DNA from: Comamonadaceae bacterium OS-1
GTDB taxonomy: Bacteria > Pseudomonadota > Gammaproteobacteria > Burkholderiales > Burkholderiaceae_C
Assembly (NCBI GenBank): GCA_027923965.1
Contig: AP026969.1
Coordinates: forward strand, 4,340,001 to 4,404,000
Length of the DNA stretch: 64,000 bases
Direction of reading: 5' to 3'
Position numbers and translations under genes: made by a program. Position 1 is the stretch's first letter; the number at the start of each line of letters is the position of its first letter. Under the pieces are notes generated by a model. That model did not search any database and was not told the origin of the DNA. It was given only the letters and a program-made list of their open reading frames with translations. Shown in pieces: positions 1 through 8,176 of the stretch.

Positions 1-441
1 CGTCTCGTGCTGGTAGGTGGCGCGCACGTTGAAGATGTACTTCTGCACCGGCTGGTGCAGCACCATGGCCCCGGTAGACGGCCCCACCAGGGGCACATGG
101 TATTTGTTGAGCCAGGGAATGATGGCTTCGGTGTGCGGTGTGCCACGGGTCAGAAACAGGGCCACCACGTTCTTCTTTTCGATCAGCTCGCGGGCGTTTT
201 CGGCGGCCAGCGCGGGCTCGAACTTGTCGTCCATCGACAGCAGCTCGATCTTTTGCCCGCCCACGCCGCCCTTGGCGTTGACGCGGTCAAAGTACAGCAT
301 GGCCCCGGCCAGCGTCTCCTTGACACCGGCGGCCACGGCACCGGTAAAGCCGCTGGTCTGCCCGATCAGTATCTGCGCCTGGGCCGCCAAGCTGGCCGTG
401 GCCAGCAGCACGGCCATGGCCAGGGAGTGGGTTGTCTTCAT
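1..441 (-). CDS. Branched-chain amino acid ABC transporter substrate-binding protein (partial)
   Basis: Only the first 147 residues are present; the 3' end lies outside the window. The reading frame opens at an ATG and begins with a clear Sec signal peptide (residues 1-22, ending AAQA), so the product is periplasmic. The mature start ILIGQTSGFTGAVAAG and the following KGGVGGQKIELLSMDD segment are typical of the Leu/Ile/Val-binding (LivK, type 1 periplasmic binding) family, which delivers amino acids or related small acids to a membrane ABC transporter. It is divergent from purT, with about 118 bp between the two starts. The ligand cannot be told from this fragment. Confidence 0.85.
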   Translation of the reverse strand, partial: MKTTHSLAMAVLLATASLAAQAQILIGQTSGFTGAVAAGVKETLAGAMLYFDRVNAKGGVGGQKIELLSMDDKFEPALAAENARELIEKKNVVALFLTRGTPHTEAIIPWLNKYHVPLVGPSTGAMVLHQPVQKYIFNVRATYQHET

Positions 442-559
442 AGGTTTATTTTTAGAGGGATGGATGCACCGCGCGCCATTGGGCCACAAGTCCATGCCGG
501 GCATGCGGTAAATTCCCCCCCTCCAGCCCCCCTTCTTTACCCTTTCAGCGGTACCCACC

Positions 560-1762
560 ATGCGCTCTTTCGGCACCCCTTTGTCTCCCTCTGCAACCAA
601 AGTCATGCTGCTCGGCTCCGGCGAGCTGGGCAAGGAGGTGCTGATTGCGCTGCAGCGCCTGGGCGTGGAAACCATCGCGGTGGACCGCTACGCCAACGCG
701 CCCGGCCAGCAGGTGGCGCACCACGCCCGCACCATCACCATGAGCGACCCGGCCCAGCTCAAAGCCCTGATCGAGGCCGAGCGCCCGCACCTGGTGGTGC
801 CCGAGATCGAGGCCATCGCCACCCCCATGCTGGAAGAGCTGGAAGCCGCCGGTACGGTGCGCGTGATCCCCACCGCCCGCGCCGCCCGCCTGACCATGGA
901 CCGCGAAGGCATCCGCCGCCTGGCCGCCGAGACGCTGGGTCTGCCCACCAGCCCCTACGTGTTTTGCGACTCGCTGGCCGAGCTGCAGGCCGCCATTGAC
1001 TCCACCACCAGCTACCCCTGCGTGGTCAAGCCGGTGATGAGCAGCTCGGGCAAGGGCCAGAGCAAGATCAGCGGCCCGGCCGATGTACAAGCCGCCTGGG
1101 ACGTGGCCATGGCCGGGGGCCGCGTGAGCCACGGGCGCGTCATCGTCGAGGGCTTCATCGACTTCGACTACGAAATCACCCTGCTCACCGTGCGCGCGCT
1201 GGGAGCCGATGGTGCGGTGGAAACCCATTTCTGCGAACCCATCGGCCACATCCAGGTCAGCGGCGACTACGTGGAAAGCTGGCAGCCGCACCCCATGCCC
1301 AGCCTGGCGCTGCAGCGCGCGCAGGCCATCGCCAAGGCCGTGACGGACAACCTGGGTGGCCAAGGATTGTTTGGCGTAGAGCTGTTTGTGAAGGGCGACG
1401 CGGTGTGGTTCAGCGAAGTCAGCCCGCGCCCGCACGACACCGGCATGGTCACGCTGTGCACCCAGTGGCAAAACGAATTCGAGCTGCACGCCCGCGCCAT
1501 CCTGGGCCTGCCGGTCAACACCGCGCTCAAATCGCCCGGTGCCAGCGCAGTGATCTACGGCGGAGTGGACGCCCAAGGCATCGTGTTCGACGGCGTGGCC
1601 GAAGCGCTGCGCGTGCCCCACACCGACATCCGTCTGTTCGGCAAGCCCGAGAGCTTTGTGAAGCGCCGCATGGGCGTGGCCCTGGCCTTTGATGCCGACG
1701 TGGAAGTCGCCCGCACCCGCGCCAAGCAAGCGGCGGCGCTGGTCAAACCCCGCACCGCTTGA
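560..1762 (+). CDS. purT: Formate-dependent phosphoribosylglycinamide formyltransferase 2
   Basis: PurT makes formyl-GAR from GAR, formate and ATP, the folate-independent route for step three of purine synthesis, in the cytosol. The 400-residue length fits the family. It has the N-terminal nucleotide-binding fold ([10 protein letters not shown], about residues 17-26), the ATP-grasp loop [11 protein letters not shown] near residue 160, and the metal/ATP site [14 protein letters not shown] near residue 288. The ATG at 560 is the first in frame and gives a short leader before the Rossmann strand. The stop codon shares its last base with the ATG of the MscS gene (TGATG), so the two are probably translated together. 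Confidence 0.95.
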   Translation: MRSFGTPLSPSATKVMLLGSGELGKEVLIALQRLGVETIAVDRYANAPGQQVAHHARTITMSDPAQLKALIEAERPHLVVPEIEAIATPMLEELEAAGTVRVIPTARAARLTMDREGIRRLAAETLGLPTSPYVFCDSLAELQAAIDSTTSYPCVVKPVMSSSGKGQSKISGPADVQAAWDVAMAGGRVSHGRVIVEGFIDFDYEITLLTVRALGADGAVETHFCEPIGHIQVSGDYVESWQPHPMPSLALQRAQAIAKAVTDNLGGQGLFGVELFVKGDAVWFSEVSPRPHDTGMVTLCTQWQNEFELHARAILGLPVNTALKSPGASAVIYGGVDAQGIVFDGVAEALRVPHTDIRLFGKPESFVKRRMGVALAFDADVEVARTRAKQAAALVKPRTA

Positions 1763-2844
1763 TGCCATTCCACCAGCTCATTGCCTGGGCCGACGACTCG
1801 GCGCTGCGCATTTTGCTGTCTGCCGGCACCGCTATCGTGCTGGCGCTGGTGTTGCACGCCATGGGCGCAGCGCTGGTGCGGCGGGTCACGCGCAACCTGC
1901 CGCTGGCCTCGCGCATCGCCAACGCCTGCCATGCGCCCACGCGCTTTGTGCTACCGCTGATCGCGCTGCAAGCGGTGTGGCAGATTGCGCCGCGCGACTT
2001 TCCGCTGATTGCCGAAGTACGCCATGCCAACGTGCTGTTGCTGCTGGCCTGCCTCACCTGGTTGGGCCTGCGCGTGGTGCACGGCACGGTGCAGGGCCTG
2101 ATCGCCTCGTACCCGCTGGAGGGGGCCGACAACCTGAACGCCCGCCGCGTGCACACCCAGGCCAAGGTGCTGGCCAATACCCTGGTCATCGGCATTCTGG
2201 TGACCGGGCTGGCGGCGATGCTGATGACCTTTCCCGAGGCCCGGCAGTTCGGGGCCAGCCTGCTGGCCTCCGCCGGGGTGGTCGGCATCATCGTGGGCAT
2301 GGCCGCGCGGCCAGTGCTGGGCAACCTGGTGGCGGGCCTGCAGATCGCCCTGGGCCAGCCGCTGCGCATCGACGACGTGCTGATCGTGCAGGGCGAATGG
2401 GGCCGGGTGGAAGAGATCACCGGCACCTACGTGGTGCTGAAGATCTGGGACCAGCGCCGCCTGGTCATTCCGCTGCAGTGGTTCATCGAGAACCCGTTCC
2501 AGAACTGGTCGCGCCGCAACCCCGAGCTGATCGGCACGGTGTTTCTGTGGGTGGACTACACCACGCCCATCCCCGCGCTGCGCACCGAACTCGACCGCAT
2601 CTGCGCCGCCTCGCCTGCCTGGGACCGCCGCTACTGCAAACTGGACGTGACCGACACCGCCGCCCACGGCATCCAGCTGCGGGTGGAAGTGACCGCCGCC
2701 AACGCCGACCTGCTGTGGCGCGTGCGCTGCGATGTGCGCGAGGGCATGGTGGACTTCCTGCAGCGCGAGTACCCGCAAAACCTGCCCCGCATGCGCGCCG
2801 AGCTACAGCCATCGCCCCAGATGGCCGAAGCCAAAAACTACTAA
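1762..2844 (+). CDS. MscS-family mechanosensitive ion channel
   Basis: Predicted inner-membrane channel that opens under membrane tension and relieves osmotic shock. The 360-residue protein has several N-terminal hydrophobic helices. A glycine/alanine-rich pore helix follows around residues 170-195 (GVVGIIVGMAARPVLGN), then the MscS beta domain (IDDVLIVQGEWGRVEEI) and a C-terminal alpha/beta domain. The ATG at 1762 overlaps the purT stop as TGATG; a TTG one codon earlier would also be in frame but is less likely. The last coding bases, around GAGCTACAGCCAT, recur at the 3' end of the gene at 22538. A degenerate copy of the window's dispersed repeat follows immediately. Confidence 0.88.
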   Translation: MPFHQLIAWADDSALRILLSAGTAIVLALVLHAMGAALVRRVTRNLPLASRIANACHAPTRFVLPLIALQAVWQIAPRDFPLIAEVRHANVLLLLACLTWLGLRVVHGTVQGLIASYPLEGADNLNARRVHTQAKVLANTLVIGILVTGLAAMLMTFPEARQFGASLLASAGVVGIIVGMAARPVLGNLVAGLQIALGQPLRIDDVLIVQGEWGRVEEITGTYVVLKIWDQRRLVIPLQWFIENPFQNWSRRNPELIGTVFLWVDYTTPIPALRTELDRICAASPAWDRRYCKLDVTDTAAHGIQLRVEVTAANADLLWRVRCDVREGMVDFLQREYPQNLPRMRAELQPSPQMAEAKNY

Positions 2845-2846
2845 AT

Positions 2847-2890
2847 TCATAGCACCTTACGCTGATGGAATAAGCGCCAGGTGCCGAAAT
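2847..2890 (+). repeat. Dispersed terminator-like repeat, copy R1 (degenerate)
   Basis: The order is CATAGC, CTTACGCTGATGGAATAAGCG, then GGTGCCGAAAT, with a mismatch within the last block. This matches the family consensus seen at 51227, 52408, 57616 and 59868. It starts just after the MscS stop codon. The final T run is lost, so it may no longer terminate transcription. Confidence 0.7.
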
Positions 2891-2970
2891 GTCCTAAAAG
2901 TTGAGGATGACAACGCAGGGGCCCGCACAGTAAGCTCAAGGAGAAAATCCCTCTTGGAAGAGCTCCCCCG

Positions 2971-3636
2971 ATGACCCGTTTTGTGTACGCCACGCCGCCC
3001 GTCCCTCTGGCCCTTTTGGCATTGACCGCCAGCCTGCTGCTGACACCCGCCTGGGCGGTCACCACCGCCACCCCGTTTGCTGCCGAAGCCCAGGTCCAGG
3101 GCACGCCCCTGGTGCTCAACGGCGCGGGCACCCGCTACCGCGCGGTGTTCAAGGTCTACGACATGGCCTTGTACACCCCGCGCAAGGTGGGCACGCCCGA
3201 AGAACTGCTGGCCCTGCCCGGCCCCAAGCTGCTGCGTTTCACCGCCTTGCGCGACATCCCCGGCACCGACCTGGGCCTGGCCTTCATCAAGGGCCTGTCG
3301 GCCAACGCCCCCAAAGAGCTGGCGCTGAAGCACACCGTGTCGTCCAACCGCCTGATCGAAATATTTTCGGGTCGCAGCAAGCTGAACCCTGGTGACAGCT
3401 TCGCCATGCAGTTCATCCCCGGTCTGGGCACGCTGTTCTTCATCGGCGACCAGCCCCAGGGCAACCCGGTCGGCGATGCCGAGTTCTTTGCCATGGTGCT
3501 GAACATCTGGGTGGGCGGCAGCCCGGCGGATTACGGGCTGAAGGCGGCTTTGCTGGGGCAGGAGGCGGTGAAGGAGCCGCTTATTCCGCCGCAAATCCTT
3601 GCGCCAGATAGGTTGGGTCCAGCGCGGCCAGTTTGA
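2971..3636 (+). CDS. Exported chalcone isomerase-like family protein
   Basis: The 221-residue protein has an N-terminal signal peptide (hydrophobic residues 10-30, ending TPAWA), so it is probably periplasmic. The mature part has hallmarks of the bacterial chalcone-isomerase-like family: GTPLVLNGAGTRYRAVFKVYDMALYTPR near the start, a central helix region (FIKGLSANAPKE) and a C-terminal FAMVLNIWVGGSPAD. Members of this family in bacteria are not known to isomerise flavonoids; a lipid-like ligand is often guessed. The last about 56 bp overlap the 3' end of the convergent PIN-toxin gene. Confidence 0.8.
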   Translation: MTRFVYATPPVPLALLALTASLLLTPAWAVTTATPFAAEAQVQGTPLVLNGAGTRYRAVFKVYDMALYTPRKVGTPEELLALPGPKLLRFTALRDIPGTDLGLAFIKGLSANAPKELALKHTVSSNRLIEIFSGRSKLNPGDSFAMQFIPGLGTLFFIGDQPQGNPVGDAEFFAMVLNIWVGGSPADYGLKAALLGQEAVKEPLIPPQILAPDRLGPARPV

Positions 3637-3979
3637 GCAGCTGGATGTCGTTCGTAAGCACCGTGGCCTGGTGCATTGCGGCACTGGCCATGACGATGGC
3701 ATCGGGCAGCTTTAACGCTTTGCGCTGGCGCAGTTCGGTGATGTACGCCATCAAGGCACTGTTGCCATAGGCTACATCCACCACCGTGACACGGGCCACC
3801 AACTGCGCCAGCAGGTGCCGATCGTCTGGGCTGAGGCCGTCAAATCCCAAGAACTCCAGCACATTGATGACCGACAGCCCCAGCCATTCAGCGGACTGGG
3901 TGAGCGCCAGCAGCTCTGTATTGCCTCTTAACAAGGCCACCAAAGCATTGGTATCCAGAAAATAGCGCCTACCAGCCAT
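3581..3979 (-). CDS. PIN-domain ribonuclease toxin (VapC-type)
   Basis: A 132-residue PIN protein, probably a site-specific RNase held inactive by the upstream antitoxin. The four acidic active-site residues expected for PIN domains are visible: D9 (FLDTN), E42 (NVLEF), D93 (LPDAIVMASA) and D111 (LTNDIQLL). A longer in-frame ORF extends upstream, but the ATG at 3979 sits directly before the first beta strand and overlaps the antitoxin end by 11 bp, as in most vapBC pairs. Its 3' end overlaps the convergent chalcone-isomerase-like gene by 56 bp. Confidence 0.88.
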   Translation of the reverse strand: MAGRRYFLDTNALVALLRGNTELLALTQSAEWLGLSVINVLEFLGFDGLSPDDRHLLAQLVARVTVVDVAYGNSALMAYITELRQRKALKLPDAIVMASAAMHQATVLTNDIQLLKLAALDPTYLAQGFAAE

Positions 3980-4190
3980 CGCGCTGAACTCGCTGGGCCG
4001 CCACCGCGTCACCTTGCCACTGCAAGCGCCCGGCCAAGTCCGCCAGGTCGTAGCGCACCGGCGCAGGCTCGGCAGCGGCGGGCTCTTCATCCACCACCAC
4101 CAGCACACGCGTGCCCGCGACAAACACGGGTGGCTGACCCAACCAGGTCAATTCCGCGCCGTTGAGTTGTGCGCTGTAGCTGCGTAACAT
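3969..4190 (-). CDS. Antitoxin of the PIN toxin (VapB-like)
   Basis: A 73-residue protein directly upstream of and overlapping the PIN toxin, so it is read as its antitoxin. The sequence runs MLRSYSAQLNGAELTWLG, then an acidic/alanine linker (DEEPAAAEPAPVRY) and a C-terminal helix (DLADLAGRLQWQGDAVAAQR) that could clamp the toxin. No obvious SpoVT/AbrB or RHH motif is visible, so the identification rests mostly on position and size. A very strong ribosome-binding site, AGGAGGT, lies seven bases before the ATG. Confidence 0.75.
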   Translation of the reverse strand: MLRSYSAQLNGAELTWLGQPPVFVAGTRVLVVVDEEPAAAEPAPVRYDLADLAGRLQWQGDAVAAQRVQRDGW

Positions 4191-4197
4191 GGTGGAT

Positions 4198-4204
4198 ACC
4201 TCCT
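4198..4204 (-). promoter_or_regulatory. Strong ribosome-binding site of the antitoxin
   Basis: On the minus strand this reads AGGAGGT, a near-perfect Shine-Dalgarno sequence seven bases before the antitoxin ATG at 4190. The toxin has no comparable site and depends on overlap with the antitoxin. This fits the usual excess of antitoxin over toxin. Confidence 0.75.
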
Positions 4205-4256
4205 GAAACTATCTACAGATTTTAGGCCGGGTCCAGACAATAGCGCCCCAGAATCG

Positions 4257-5012
4257 CTACCCCCGCACCAGCGCCAGCCCCAGCGCCGTCAGCGCCGCCA
4301 CCTCCTGGTCGGTGGTGCCGGGCTCCACCACCAGGCCGGTGGCATCGGTGCAGGGGGCAATCACATAGGGCGAGGCGGCGTGCAGCTTTTCGGCCGAAGC
4401 CAGCACCCAGGTCTCAGCCGACTGGGCCATCAGCGCGCGCTTCACGTGGGCTTCTTCCATGTCGCCGGTGCTCAGGCCCACGCGGGCGCTGATACCGGTC
4501 ACGCCCATGAAGTACAGGTCGGCGCGCACCCGTCCAATGGCCTCCACCGCCGCCGCGCCCACGGCCACCACCGAGTGTTTGAATAGCCGCCCGCCCACCA
4601 GTTGCACCTCGATGCGCGGATGCTCCACCAGGGCCAGAGCGATGGTCGGGCTGTGCGTGACCACGGTGGCCTGCAACGTGGGCGGCAGGCGCAGGGCCAG
4701 CTGCTGGCAGGTGGTGCCGCCGTCGATGAACACCACCTGGCCGGGCTGCACCATGGCCGCGGCGGCAGCGGCAATCGCCTGCTTGCCCGGCATCTGCAAC
4801 TGGCTGCGCGCGGCGAAGTTGGCCATAGCGGGCGACGCAGGCAGGGCCCCACCGTGCACCCGTTGCAACAACCCCTGGGCCGCCAGCGCCCGCAGGTCGC
4901 GCCGGATGGTGTCTTCCGACAGGCCCAGTGACACGCTGAGGTCGGCGGCCACGATGCGGCCCTCGCGGCGCAGGGTGTCGAGCAGCAGGTGTTTGCGTTG
5001 TTGGGTCAGCAT
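4257..5012 (-). CDS. DeoR/GlpR-family transcriptional regulator
   Basis: A 251-residue DNA-binding repressor type. The N-terminal winged helix (residues 1-58) carries the DeoR signature LGLSEDTIRRDLRALAAQG. The C-terminal DeoRC sensor domain shows FIDGGTTCQQLALRLP and VVAVGAAAVEAIG, a sugar-phosphate-isomerase-like fold that normally senses a phosphorylated sugar or related compound. It is divergent from nudK across 76 bp that contain direct repeats likely to be its operator. The effector cannot be named from the sequence. Confidence 0.9.
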   Translation of the reverse strand: MLTQQRKHLLLDTLRREGRIVAADLSVSLGLSEDTIRRDLRALAAQGLLQRVHGGALPASPAMANFAARSQLQMPGKQAIAAAAAAMVQPGQVVFIDGGTTCQQLALRLPPTLQATVVTHSPTIALALVEHPRIEVQLVGGRLFKHSVVAVGAAAVEAIGRVRADLYFMGVTGISARVGLSTGDMEEAHVKRALMAQSAETWVLASAEKLHAASPYVIAPCTDATGLVVEPGTTDQEVAALTALGLALVRG

Positions 5013-5015
5013 ATT

Positions 5016-5055
5016 TGCATGATTATCATTGAAACTGCACGAAACTGCACGATTA
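5016..5055. promoter_or_regulatory. Putative DeoR-family operator (direct repeats)
   Basis: Two tandem GAAACTGCAC units occupy 5031-5050. TGCATGATTA (5016-5025) recurs as TGCACGATTA (5046-5055). The block lies between the divergent starts of the DeoR gene (5012) and nudK (5089). DeoR proteins often bind such direct repeats, so autoregulation and control of nudK are inferred. Confidence 0.5.
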
Positions 5056-5088
5056 CGCTAAACTTTGCCCACCACCACCGGAGCCCCC

Positions 5089-5673
5089 ATGCACGCCCTA
5101 GACAGCATCCGCATCCTTGAAGAAAAAGTTTTGTCGCACGACTGGTATCTGCTGAAGAAAAACACGTTCGAGCTGCGCCGCCGCGACGGCAGCTGGCAGC
5201 GCCAGAGCCGCGAAACCTACGACCGGGGCAACGGTGCCACCATCCTGCTGTACAACGCCGCCCAGGGCACGGTGGTGCTGACGCGGCAGTTCCGCTTTCC
5301 CACCTATGTCAACGGTAACGCCAGCGGACAGCTCATCGAAGCCTGCGCCGGCCTGCTGGACCAGGACGACCCGGTCACCTGCATCCGCCGCGAGGTGGAG
5401 GAGGAAACCGGCTTTCGCATCGACGGTGTGCGCAAGATTTTCGAGGCCTACATGAGCCCGGGTTCGGTGACGGAAAAGGTGTTTTTCTTCGTCGGCGCCT
5501 ACACCGCCGCCGACAAGGTGTCGATGGGTGGCGGCGAGCACCACGAGGGCGAAGACATCGAGGTGCTGGAGCTGCCCTTTGCGCAAGCGCTGGAGATGGT
5601 GGCCGACGGGCGCATCTGCGACGGCAAGACCATCATGCTGCTGCAGTACGCGCAGTTACAGCGCCTGATTTAA
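5089..5673 (+). CDS. nudK: Nudix hydrolase, NudK-type GDP-mannose pyrophosphatase
   Basis: A 194-residue Nudix protein closely resembling E. coli NudK, which splits GDP-mannose into GMP and mannose-1-phosphate. Shared features are [16 protein letters not shown] near residue 45, the Nudix box from [10 protein letters not shown] to REVEEETGF around residues 88-110, and the conserved [14 protein letters not shown] and [14 protein letters not shown]. An upstream TTG is in frame, but the ATG at 5089 fits the family start. It is divergent from the DeoR-type gene, which probably regulates it. Confidence 0.88.
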   Translation: MHALDSIRILEEKVLSHDWYLLKKNTFELRRRDGSWQRQSRETYDRGNGATILLYNAAQGTVVLTRQFRFPTYVNGNASGQLIEACAGLLDQDDPVTCIRREVEEETGFRIDGVRKIFEAYMSPGSVTEKVFFFVGAYTAADKVSMGGGEHHEGEDIEVLELPFAQALEMVADGRICDGKTIMLLQYAQLQRLI

Positions 5674-5687
5674 TGTGAGGTAACTTG

Positions 5688-5720
5688 CATGGCTCGGAGT
5701 GCTCTGCACCCGAGTCCATG
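5688..5720. terminator. Hairpin between convergent genes
   Basis: CATGG-CTCGG pairs with CCGAG-(T)-CCATG around a 12-base loop, between the 3' ends of nudK and the convergent lipoprotein gene. There is no T run on either strand. It may be a bidirectional terminator or a transcript-end stabiliser. Confidence 0.4.
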
Positions 5721-5724
5721 AAAG

Positions 5725-7308
5725 CTAGTTCGGCAAGCTGGCCAGGCCGCCAATCGCCGCGATGATCGCGTTGGCGGCAATGCGGTTGAAGTTGGTGAAC
5801 GGGCTGCCACTGGCGCCCGCAGAGAAGTAGCGGCCTTCTTGCACATTGCCTTCGGGGGTCAATGCGTAGATGAACTTTTGGCCAGCGGCCAGGCCGGAGT
5901 GGGTCGATGCACTGGCATCCACCGAAGCCGGAATATCCAACACCATGACCTCTTTGCCCATCACGGTTTTGACTTCCCAGGTGCCGTTCTCCAGCACGGG
6001 TGGGTTTTGGTCGGGGTAGTTGAGGCTCAGCAACAGCGTGCCGCTGGTGGTGCCCGGCCCAAAGCGCCATTGCAGCAGCGCACCCTGCGCCAAACTGCCG
6101 CCATTCCACTGCACGGGCTCAGAGCTGCTGCTGTGCTGGCTGCGGAAGTCGGCCAACGAGGTGACGTGGCTAAAGCCGCTACCGCCGTTGAGCTGGTACT
6201 TTTCAGACACGTAGGTTTGGGTGAACTCAAACACCTTGGACCCGGTAGGCAAAGTGACATTTGTTAAAGCGCCGTAGCGGTAGGTCGCAGGGCTGCTGGA
6301 CACCATCGTCATCTGGGTCGACTGGGTGGCGCTGGTGTACAAAAAGCTGGTCAGTCCGGTTTGCTTCACGGTGGCGGCCAAATCTGCGCCGTCGAGCACC
6401 CAGCCGCCGGCCGTCAATACGCGGTTGTTATCGCTGTTGTCAGCCGCACCCCAGACACCGCTGGCAAAGACATAGCTGCCACCGGTAAAGCTGTACACGC
6501 CATTGACCGGGCCGCTGGTCGAGCGGTGTACTTCGGCATTCCACTGGCTGCGGTAATCGTCGTAGTGCACACCAAAAATGCCCGCGGCAAAGTCGGTCGC
6601 CAGGGTGGATTGCAGGCTGGAGCCGACGGTGGTGCTGCCCGCCGCCACCTGGCTGACGATCGCCGTCAGTGTGGTCCGGGCGTTGGCCACGGATGTAGCC
6701 AGTTGGTCGAGCAAACGGTCGTAGGCGTTGCCCGTGGTGGGGCTTTCCAGGGTCGCAGGGACCAACGCGTCCGTGAATGGATTGGTCGTGGTGATGCTCA
6801 CCGAGGAGAACAGCGCGGTCGCCACCTTGGTCACTGCCGCCGCCAAACTTTCTGCGCTGACTGTCGCCGTCTGGGTGCTGCTGAAAGCATTAAAAAACGT
6901 AGCAGGCGCCTGGCCTGCAGCCTGCGCCAGCACCAGTTCGGTCAATGGGGTGACGTTGGCCACCACAGTTCCGCCCCCGCTGCCTGCGGCTACCGAATGC
7001 AGGGTGGTAAGGCCATCGGCAGAGCGGACTTGCAAGACACAAGGTAGCGCGGCATTGTTTAGCGTCGTGGTGTAGAAGCCGCTGGCAATGGTGCTGGCCG
7101 TGGCGTTGCCGGTGGCGCACTTGATGTTGACAGTGGCCCCGGCCATCGCCAGGCCTGTGGCGGCATAGCCCGAGAGTGTGATGCTGCTGCCTGCCGGACT
7201 GCTGTCACTCCCCCCGCCGCTGCCGCCACCGCAGGCGCTGACCAACACGGCGACCGCTGCCGCGCTGGCCAACAAGGTGAAACGGGAATTCCAGTGGGGG
7301 ATTTGCAT
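5725..7308 (-). CDS. Large secreted lipoprotein of unknown function
   Basis: A 527-residue predicted lipoprotein: signal peptide with lipobox VSAC (Cys26), then a glycine/serine linker (GGGSGGGSDSS). Residues about 40-110 resemble a carboxypeptidase-regulatory/Ig-like fold (LSGYAATGLAMAGATVNIKC, FYTTTLNNAALPCVLQVRS), a common module in Burkholderiales surface lipoproteins. The middle is alanine/threonine-rich. The C-terminal 280 residues have many beta-strand-like Tyr/Trp/Gly stretches, which may bind a ligand. No catalytic motif is recognised. It is transcribed alone, with a hairpin at its 3' end. It is probably at the cell surface; function unknown. Confidence 0.75.
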   Translation of the reverse strand: MQIPHWNSRFTLLASAAAVAVLVSACGGGSGGGSDSSPAGSSITLSGYAATGLAMAGATVNIKCATGNATASTIASGFYTTTLNNAALPCVLQVRSADGLTTLHSVAAGSGGGTVVANVTPLTELVLAQAAGQAPATFFNAFSSTQTATVSAESLAAAVTKVATALFSSVSITTTNPFTDALVPATLESPTTGNAYDRLLDQLATSVANARTTLTAIVSQVAAGSTTVGSSLQSTLATDFAAGIFGVHYDDYRSQWNAEVHRSTSGPVNGVYSFTGGSYVFASGVWGAADNSDNNRVLTAGGWVLDGADLAATVKQTGLTSFLYTSATQSTQMTMVSSSPATYRYGALTNVTLPTGSKVFEFTQTYVSEKYQLNGGSGFSHVTSLADFRSQHSSSSEPVQWNGGSLAQGALLQWRFGPGTTSGTLLLSLNYPDQNPPVLENGTWEVKTVMGKEVMVLDIPASVDASASTHSGLAAGQKFIYALTPEGNVQEGRYFSAGASGSPFTNFNRIAANAIIAAIGGLASLPN

Positions 7309-7432
7309 AGTTTTTTTACTCAGAAGGGTCTCGCCCCATCGCGGGCACAGGCTGCACTGGATTATTCAGAGCCAACTGTCTGTTTCACCGGACAATCGAC
7401 ACATTCCATTACCTTTTTAAACATAAAAATAC

Positions 7433-8098
7433 ATGCAAGAGACATTGGACGGTTGGATGCGCCAGCGGGCGCGGGAGCTGGGTTTGAACCTGAGCGCACT
7501 GTGCAAGCAGGCCGGCATAGGGCGGCAAACCCTGTACGACCTGGCCTGCATTCCCGACAAGCTCCCGTCCATGCAAACGGTGGTGGCGCTGGCCGATGTG
7601 TTGCAGGTGCACCCGCTGCGCATCCTGCATCTGGTGTTTGATACCGTGCCCATCAAACCGGCGGTGAAACGGGCCCAGCAGCAGGGCGACCGCAGCGCCT
7701 TCGTGCGGGATGTGACAGCCCCGGATGGCGCGCTGGTGCTGCCGGGCCAGCGCTTCACCAAAACCTGGGAGCTGCAAAACGCGGGCAACGTGCCCTGGCA
7801 GGGGCGCTTTTTGCAGTGCATGGACGAAGAGGTGGTGGTAGCCACCCGCACCGGCGAAACCCTGCATCTGGCGCACAACCTGGTGCCCGCCAGCAGCCGC
7901 ATTGCGGTGCCCACCACCGCGCCGGGGGCGACGGTGCAGCTCAGCGTGGAATTCACCGCGCCGCAGCCGCCGGGCACGGTACTGTCGTACTGGAAGTCGG
8001 TGTTTGCCGATGGCACGCTGTGCTTTCCCGACAGCGTGGGGGTGTGGGTGAAAGTGCGGGTCAACACCTGTACCCAGGGGGCCTTCAACGGTGCCTGA
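7433..8098 (+). CDS. HTH protein with C-terminal NBR1-type Ig-like domain
   Basis: A 221-residue cytosolic protein. Residues 1-70 form an XRE/lambda-repressor-like helix-turn-helix (NLSALCKQAGIGRQTLYDLA, then SMQTVVALADVLQV). Residues about 95-215 match the NBR1 Ig-like domain pattern: PGQRFTKTWELQNAGNVPWQGRFL, then SVEFTAPQPPGTVLSYWKS and a terminal VWVKVRV. In eukaryotes that domain is found in autophagy receptors; in bacteria it occurs in varied proteins of unknown role. There is no signal peptide. It stands alone between the convergent GGDEF gene and the divergent lipoprotein gene. Function is unknown; a regulator sensing a protein or polymer through the Ig-like domain is a guess. Confidence 0.75.
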   Translation: MQETLDGWMRQRARELGLNLSALCKQAGIGRQTLYDLACIPDKLPSMQTVVALADVLQVHPLRILHLVFDTVPIKPAVKRAQQQGDRSAFVRDVTAPDGALVLPGQRFTKTWELQNAGNVPWQGRFLQCMDEEVVVATRTGETLHLAHNLVPASSRIAVPTTAPGATVQLSVEFTAPQPPGTVLSYWKSVFADGTLCFPDSVGVWVKVRVNTCTQGAFNGA

Positions 8099-8117
8099 CA
8101 ACGGCACAAAAATGGGG

Positions 8118-8176
8118 TATGAAATCGGCAGCTTGCGCTTATTCCCCCAGCACGAGCAGCTATCTTTTTTAGCTAA
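8118..8176 (-). repeat. Dispersed terminator-like repeat, copy R2
   Basis: On the minus strand: TTTAGCTA, GATAGCTGCTCGTGCTG, GGAATAAGCGCAAGC, TGCCGATTT. The copy lies between two convergent genes and contains the stop codon of the GGDEF gene (8173-8175). Confidence 0.8.
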
